Made by a program: the position numbers and the translations under genes
Source of the DNA: CAVSUR01 sp052143655
GTDB taxonomy: Bacteria > Actinomycetota > Actinomycetes > Streptosporangiales > Streptosporangiaceae
NCBI GenBank assembly: GCA_052143655.1
Contig: JBKQSL010000476.1
Location: forward strand, 1-9,304
Length of the DNA: 9,304 nt
Direction: 5' to 3'
In this document: positions 6,763 to 9,304 of the stretch, one piece after another
Layout: every line of letters starts with the position of its first letter
How positions within the stretch are numbered: position 1 is the stretch's first letter
Notes under the pieces: model-generated
Seen by the model: only the letters and a program-made list of their open reading frames with translations
The model's database searches: none
Told to the model about the DNA's origin: nothing

Positions 6763-7040
6763 ACGCCGGCGCTTACGAACTCGGAATGACCCGCCCGGCC
6801 AGGCGCGCCATCTCGGAACTGCTTCCCGAGGACGCCGCCGCCGCGGCTGTCGAGTTCATCAGCGGACCGCTCCTGGAAGGCCCGTACCGGGTCGGCAAGC
6901 CCCTCCGGGGCACCCTGTCCGGCTTCCATAGCGCCCGGCTCGGTACCCAGTGGCGCGTGCTGTACCGGATCGATGAATCCAAGCACGCGATCATCGTGCA
7001 GGATATCCAGCACCGCTCGGCTGCCTACCGTCACCGGTAG
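6759..7040 (+). CDS. RelE/ParE-superfamily toxin
   Basis: A 93-residue protein of typical toxin length. Seen: helical N-terminus with TRPARRAISELLPEDAAAA (11-29), the link GPYRVGKPLRG (41-51), then the beta-sheet core with SARLGTQWRVLYRID (57-71) and the end HRSAAYR (85-91). The Lys/Arg residues, the RVLYRID strand and the C-terminal HR...YR pattern match RelE-type mRNA interferases, which cut mRNA in the ribosomal A site. ParE-type gyrase poisons share the fold, so activity is inferred. Start: GTG at 6759 overlaps the antitoxin stop; there is no separate ribosome site. No key residue appears lost, so the pair looks intact. Confidence 0.88.
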   Translation: MNAGAYELGMTRPARRAISELLPEDAAAAAVEFISGPLLEGPYRVGKPLRGTLSGFHSARLGTQWRVLYRIDESKHAIIVQDIQHRSAAYRHR

Positions 7041-7494
7041 GCCCTTGCCCTTGGCCTCCTCGCCCTTGACCAGGTCAGCTTCGACATTGAGCCGGGTCGG
7101 TCACCGGACTGCCCGGCCTGACCCTGTGGCCTCATCCTCGTCACGAAGGCATCCGCGCTGGTTCCGGAGCCGACCGAAATAAGTACGCTCGACGCGCGCA
7201 GGCGCCTCGCCGAGAGCCTGAATGCCCGCCCTGGCCAGCGCAAGCAGTTGTGACGACGGGGATCCGGGGCGGGCAGAAGGACGAAGGGCGCACGGCAGCG
7301 TGAAGAGGCTCGCCGGCGCCGAGAACCCGCTTGTCCAGCAGACGGCTGCGCGCCTCTCCCAGGGTTGCCAGTCATCTCGTGAGCAGGTGGAGCGATTCGC
7401 GATGCTGCGGATCCGGCAGGTCACCGCGGCAGCCCGCGTCACGCCACCCTCAGAGCCCGTGCACCGGCAGAGCTGCCGTCGTCGTCACTGGCAC

Positions 7495-7523
7495 TTGACA
7501 TCAACTAGTGTTTTTGCTCTAAT
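7495..7523 (+). promoter_or_regulatory. Promoter of the TetR gene, near-consensus and leaderless
   Basis: -35 TTGACA (7495-7500, perfect), 17-bp spacer, -10 TCTAAT (7518-7523, five of six). The start codon ATG at 7530 lies six bases past the -10, where transcription should begin, so the message is expected to be leaderless. This is the best-matching promoter in the window and stands in locally AT-richer DNA. Confidence 0.85.
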
Positions 7524-7529
7524 TAGAGC
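7516..7529. promoter_or_regulatory. TetR operator, perfect 14-bp palindrome
   Basis: GCTCTAATTAGAGC is self-complementary over all 14 bases. It contains the whole -10 box and ends directly before the ATG. Weaker symmetry continues outward to about 7506-7539 (7 of 10 further positions pair). A further half-site-like CTCTAAGAG lies inside the first codons (7535-7543). Binding of the TetR product here would block RNA polymerase, giving autorepression of the whole downstream unit. Confidence 0.8.
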
Positions 7530-8189
7530 ATGAACTCTAAGAGGGGCGAAGCGGGTACCGGAGGGCGGACGGCCAAGTCGGAGCAGACTCGCGGCCGGAT
7601 CCTGGACGCCGCCCGCCGCCTGTTCAACGAGCGGGGGACGGCGGCGGTGAGCACCAACCACATCGCGGCGGAGGCGGGCCTGTCCCCGGGCAACCTCTAC
7701 TACCACTTCGCCGACAAGCAGGAGATCATCCGCGCGCTGCACGACCGGTACTCGGCGGCCAACGAGGGCTTGTGGCAGACCGCGCCCGGCGTGCCCGCGA
7801 GCCTGGCGGCGCTGCGTGCCGGCCTGGCCGGGGCCATGGAGCTGGCCTGGGAGTACCGGTTCTTCGAGCGGGAGCTGCTTGCGCTGCTGCGGGCCGACCC
7901 GCTGCTTTGGGCCAGGTACCGGCAGGGGTATGAGCGCCGGCTCGGGCAGTGGCTGGCCTTCGGCGAGCAGCTGGTAGCCAGCGGCGCCATCCGCCGGCCC
8001 CGCCCGCCGGCCACCCTGGCCGACCTGGCCGTGGCTGTCTGGCTGATCGGGCAGAGCTGGCTGCCGTTCCTGGAAATCACCGGTGACCCCCGCGATCCCG
8101 CTCAGCTCGCCAGGGGCGCCGACCTGGTGCTGGCGGTCCTGGGTCCCTACCTGACCGGGCGCCAGAGCAGCAGTGAGCAGCAGTCATGA
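7530..8189 (+). CDS. TetR-family transcriptional repressor
   Basis: A 219-residue protein. Seen: N-terminal DNA-binding domain with TRGRILDAARRLFNERG (20-36) and the helix-turn-helix TNHIAAEAGLSPGNLYYHF (42-60), then a helical ligand/dimer domain in which EYRFFERELLALLRADPLL (109-127) resembles the C-terminal domain of a TetR group with the YYHF..K.EII signature (recalled as Pfam PF13972; not checked). The ligand cannot be read from sequence. The first 18 residues are a polar extension; ATG at 7530 is supported by the adjoining promoter and palindrome. The stop overlaps the next ATG (ATGA), so it likely heads an operon with the membrane protein and ABC ATPase, suggesting induction by an exported or toxic small molecule. 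Confidence 0.93.
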   Translation: MNSKRGEAGTGGRTAKSEQTRGRILDAARRLFNERGTAAVSTNHIAAEAGLSPGNLYYHFADKQEIIRALHDRYSAANEGLWQTAPGVPASLAALRAGLAGAMELAWEYRFFERELLALLRADPLLWARYRQGYERRLGQWLAFGEQLVASGAIRRPRPPATLADLAVAVWLIGQSWLPFLEITGDPRDPAQLARGADLVLAVLGPYLTGRQSSSEQQS

Positions 8190-8391
8190 GCCTGCATGTG
8201 ATCGTGCTGGTCATGATGAGCAACCTGCACGGCTACGGGCCGGCGGCCCACCCGATGACCGAAGGCGACCCGCTGGCCGCACCGCCTTCCAGGCCACCTT
8301 CGGCGGCCGGCCCACACCCATGGGTCGAGCGCTCATCGCCACCGTCGCCTGGTGGCACGACCAGGGCCGCACCGCGGCCGACAAGGAGTGA
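8186..8391 (+). pseudogene. Small gene apparently split by a one-base frameshift
   Basis: The ATG at 8186 overlaps the TetR stop. From 8186 to about 8270 this frame has nearly all G/C third positions and reads MSLHVIVLVMMSNLHGYG onward to PMTEGDPL. Beyond that the same frame loses its bias and runs into the next gene (to 8542). The frame one base earlier then shows strong bias from about 8270 to the TGA at 8389-8391, reading GRTAFQATFGGRPTP and ending in WWHDQGRTAADKE. Adding one base near 8268-8272 would give a single protein of about 68 residues. No slippery heptamer suits programmed -1 shifting. I do not recognise the product. Alternatives are a sequencing error or two tiny overlapping genes. 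Confidence 0.6.
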
Positions 8392-8397
8392 ACTCAG

Positions 8398-9144
8398 ATG
8401 CAAACCCTCACCCGCCCGCCGGCTGCCGCGGCCCTCCTTCCGGACCAGGACGCCCGGGCCGCGTGGCGGCGCCGCGTCGCCTACGCCGGCTCGCTGTTCC
8501 AGCTCGCCTTCGCCGCGCTGTGGCTCGTCCGCGCCACCCTAGCCGCCGGCTGGCCTGCCAGGCTGCCGATCGCCATCGCCCTGGCCGCCGCCGCAGCCGG
8601 CGTCGGCATCTGGGGTGCCCTGGCCACCCGCGGCCTGGCACCGCAGCCGCGCGGGCAGGCCGCCGCCCGCCTGGGCCGGGCCATCACCATCGCCACCGTC
8701 GCACAGCTCGCGGCGAGCATCGCGCTGCCGTTCATCGTCAGCGCGCTCGGCCGGCCCGACCTGGCCGTGACCAGCATCGCCATCACCATCGGCCTGCTGC
8801 TGCTATGGCTGCGCGCCAGGCTGGCCTCCGGCGGCCATCTGGCCGCCGGCGTCCTGCTCATCGCCGTCCCGGCCGGCCTCGCCCTGGCGCTGACCGGGAA
8901 CATCCTCATCGCCGCCACCGGGCTGGCGACCGCCGCCATCCTCCTGGCCAGCGCCATCACCGGATTCCGCGCCCTGGCCAGCGGCACCCTCACCACCCCC
9001 GCACCCGCCAGCCACCTCCCGGCATCCGGCCGGCGGGCGGCTCGCGGCCCCGGGGTGCCGTGGGATATGGACCGCACCCGGGTTATGACCGCGGGCCGTT
9101 GCATACCAGGGCGGAGGCAGGGCGATGACCGAGCCGATGATTGA
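8398..9144 (+). CDS. Six-helix integral membrane protein of unknown function
   Basis: A 248-residue hydrophobic protein. Seen: a cytoplasmic start (1-27, with RRR at 24-26), then six likely membrane helices at about 28-46, 54-76, 95-116, 122-139, 147-166 and 168-190. Residues after about 198 form an Arg/Gly/Pro-rich tail whose codons lose the usual G/C third-position bias towards the end. The tail overlaps the ATPase start at 9125 by 20 bases, so it may be a readthrough extension after loss of an original stop or an indel near 9000-9060. Start: ATG at 8398 has AAGGAG at 8383-8388, nine bases upstream. I recognise no family. The position between a TetR repressor and an ABC ATPase suggests a part in export or membrane stress, but the classical ABC permease signature is not apparent. 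Confidence 0.8.
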   Translation: MQTLTRPPAAAALLPDQDARAAWRRRVAYAGSLFQLAFAALWLVRATLAAGWPARLPIAIALAAAAAGVGIWGALATRGLAPQPRGQAAARLGRAITIATVAQLAASIALPFIVSALGRPDLAVTSIAITIGLLLLWLRARLASGGHLAAGVLLIAVPAGLALALTGNILIAATGLATAAILLASAITGFRALASGTLTTPAPASHLPASGRRAARGPGVPWDMDRTRVMTAGRCIPGRRQGDDRADD

Positions 9145-9304
9145 GGCGCAAGGGCTTGTCAAGCGGTTCGGGTCCGCCACCGCGCTCGCCGGGATCGACC
9201 TGGCCGCCGGGAAGGGCACAACCCTCGCCCTGCTCGGCCCCAACGGGGCCGGCAAGACGACACTGGTGCGGATCTTGACGACGCTGCTCAAGCCGGACAG
9301 CGGC
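9125..9304 (+). CDS. ABC transporter ATP-binding protein, DrrA-like (5' part only)
   Basis: The first 60 codons of an ATPase that continues past the window edge. Seen: IEAQGLVKRFG (6-16) and TALAGIDLAA (19-28), the usual opening of drug-export ATPases, then Walker A GPNGAGKTT (38-46) followed by LVRILTTLLKPDSG (47-60). The RILTTLLKPDSG stretch is typical of the daunorubicin-resistance DrrA group and related antibiotic or lipid exporters. Signature motif and Walker B lie outside. Start: ATG at 9125 has GGAGG at 9113-9117, seven bases before. A DrrB-type permease would be expected just downstream. Transcription is probably from the TetR promoter upstream. Confidence 0.93.
   Translation, partial: MTEPMIEAQGLVKRFGSATALAGIDLAAGKGTTLALLGPNGAGKTTLVRILTTLLKPDSG

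Larger units (their letters stand above)
7041..7529. other. Gene-free stretch between toxin and TetR gene
   Basis: No frame here has consistent codon bias or a recognisable domain. A minus-strand frame of 113 codons (7101-7442) and an overlapping one of 114 codons (7031-7375) have weak third-position bias and no ribosome site. A plus-strand frame (7122-7253) has good bias for about 43 codons between stops and could be a gene remnant. A weak hairpin GGTCA...TGACC (7099-7123) has no T-tract. CGGCAG-AG-CTGCCG (7465-7478) lies 16 bp upstream of the tetR -35 and might be an extra regulator site. The right end holds the tetR promoter. Confidence 0.6.

Noticed and set aside
7036..7098. Minus-strand phrase RLNVEADLVKGEE, reminiscent of the end of riboflavin synthase
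   Set aside because: Only about eight residues fit, with a stop just upstream and no further similarity; probably chance.
7101..7442. 113-codon minus-strand frame with four early cysteines
   Set aside because: Weak codon bias, no ribosome site or promoter, and no motif I can name; left as part of the gene-poor region.
8270..8542. Continuation of the 8186 frame through the following gene start
   Set aside because: Third-position bias collapses after about 8270 and the frame overlaps the well-supported membrane protein gene, so it is not a 118-residue protein.

Overview
The window comes from a very GC-rich actinobacterium. The evidence is the almost exclusive G/C at third codon positions, the GTG/TTG and leaderless starts, and a WhiB-family regulator divergent from the coenzyme F420 genes fbiA and fbiB. 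The order whiB (leftward), fbiA, fbiB (rightward) matches the arrangement known from Mycobacterium (whiB2-fbiA-fbiB) and Streptomyces. WhiB type and general character suggest a sporulating or filamentous actinomycete, but the genus cannot be fixed from this sequence.

Positions 1-3360 (minus strand) are one uninterrupted reading frame of 1120 codons running off the left edge. It encodes a family-2 glycosyltransferase fused to a long polytopic membrane region, an extracytoplasmic section and a low-complexity Arg/Gly/Ala tail. Upstream on the same strand is whiB (3483-3767), with a perfectly placed ribosome binding site and a strong promoter that carries a 9-bp direct repeat and a GACAC element. 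whiB and the glycosyltransferase may be co-transcribed; a GC-rich stem-loop sits in the 122-bp gap.

Positions 4084-6368 hold fbiA and fbiB, which overlap by 4 bases (GTGA) and encode the last steps of F420 biosynthesis. FbiB is the fused actinobacterial form, with a gamma-glutamyl ligase domain plus an FMN-dependent reductase domain. A 53-bp imperfect inverted repeat follows (6388-6440) and may be a dispersed REP/MITE-like element.

Positions 6508-7040 carry a type II toxin-antitoxin pair: a ribbon-helix-helix antitoxin and a RelE/ParE-fold toxin, overlapping by GTGA. An inverted-repeat operator covers the antitoxin start codon. The next 489 bases (7041-7529) contain no gene I can support.

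Positions 7530-9304 look like a TetR-controlled export locus. A leaderless TetR gene has a perfect 14-bp palindrome over its own -10 box. It is followed by a short gene that appears broken by a one-base frameshift, a six-helix membrane protein with an odd C-terminal tail, and the first 60 codons of a DrrA-like ABC ATPase that continues beyond the right edge. All four are on the plus strand with overlaps or short gaps and could form one autoregulated unit.

I see no strong sign of a wholly new system. The points most worth a second look are the frameshifted small gene, the operator architectures, the inverted repeat after fbiB, and the large glycosyltransferase-membrane fusion beside whiB.
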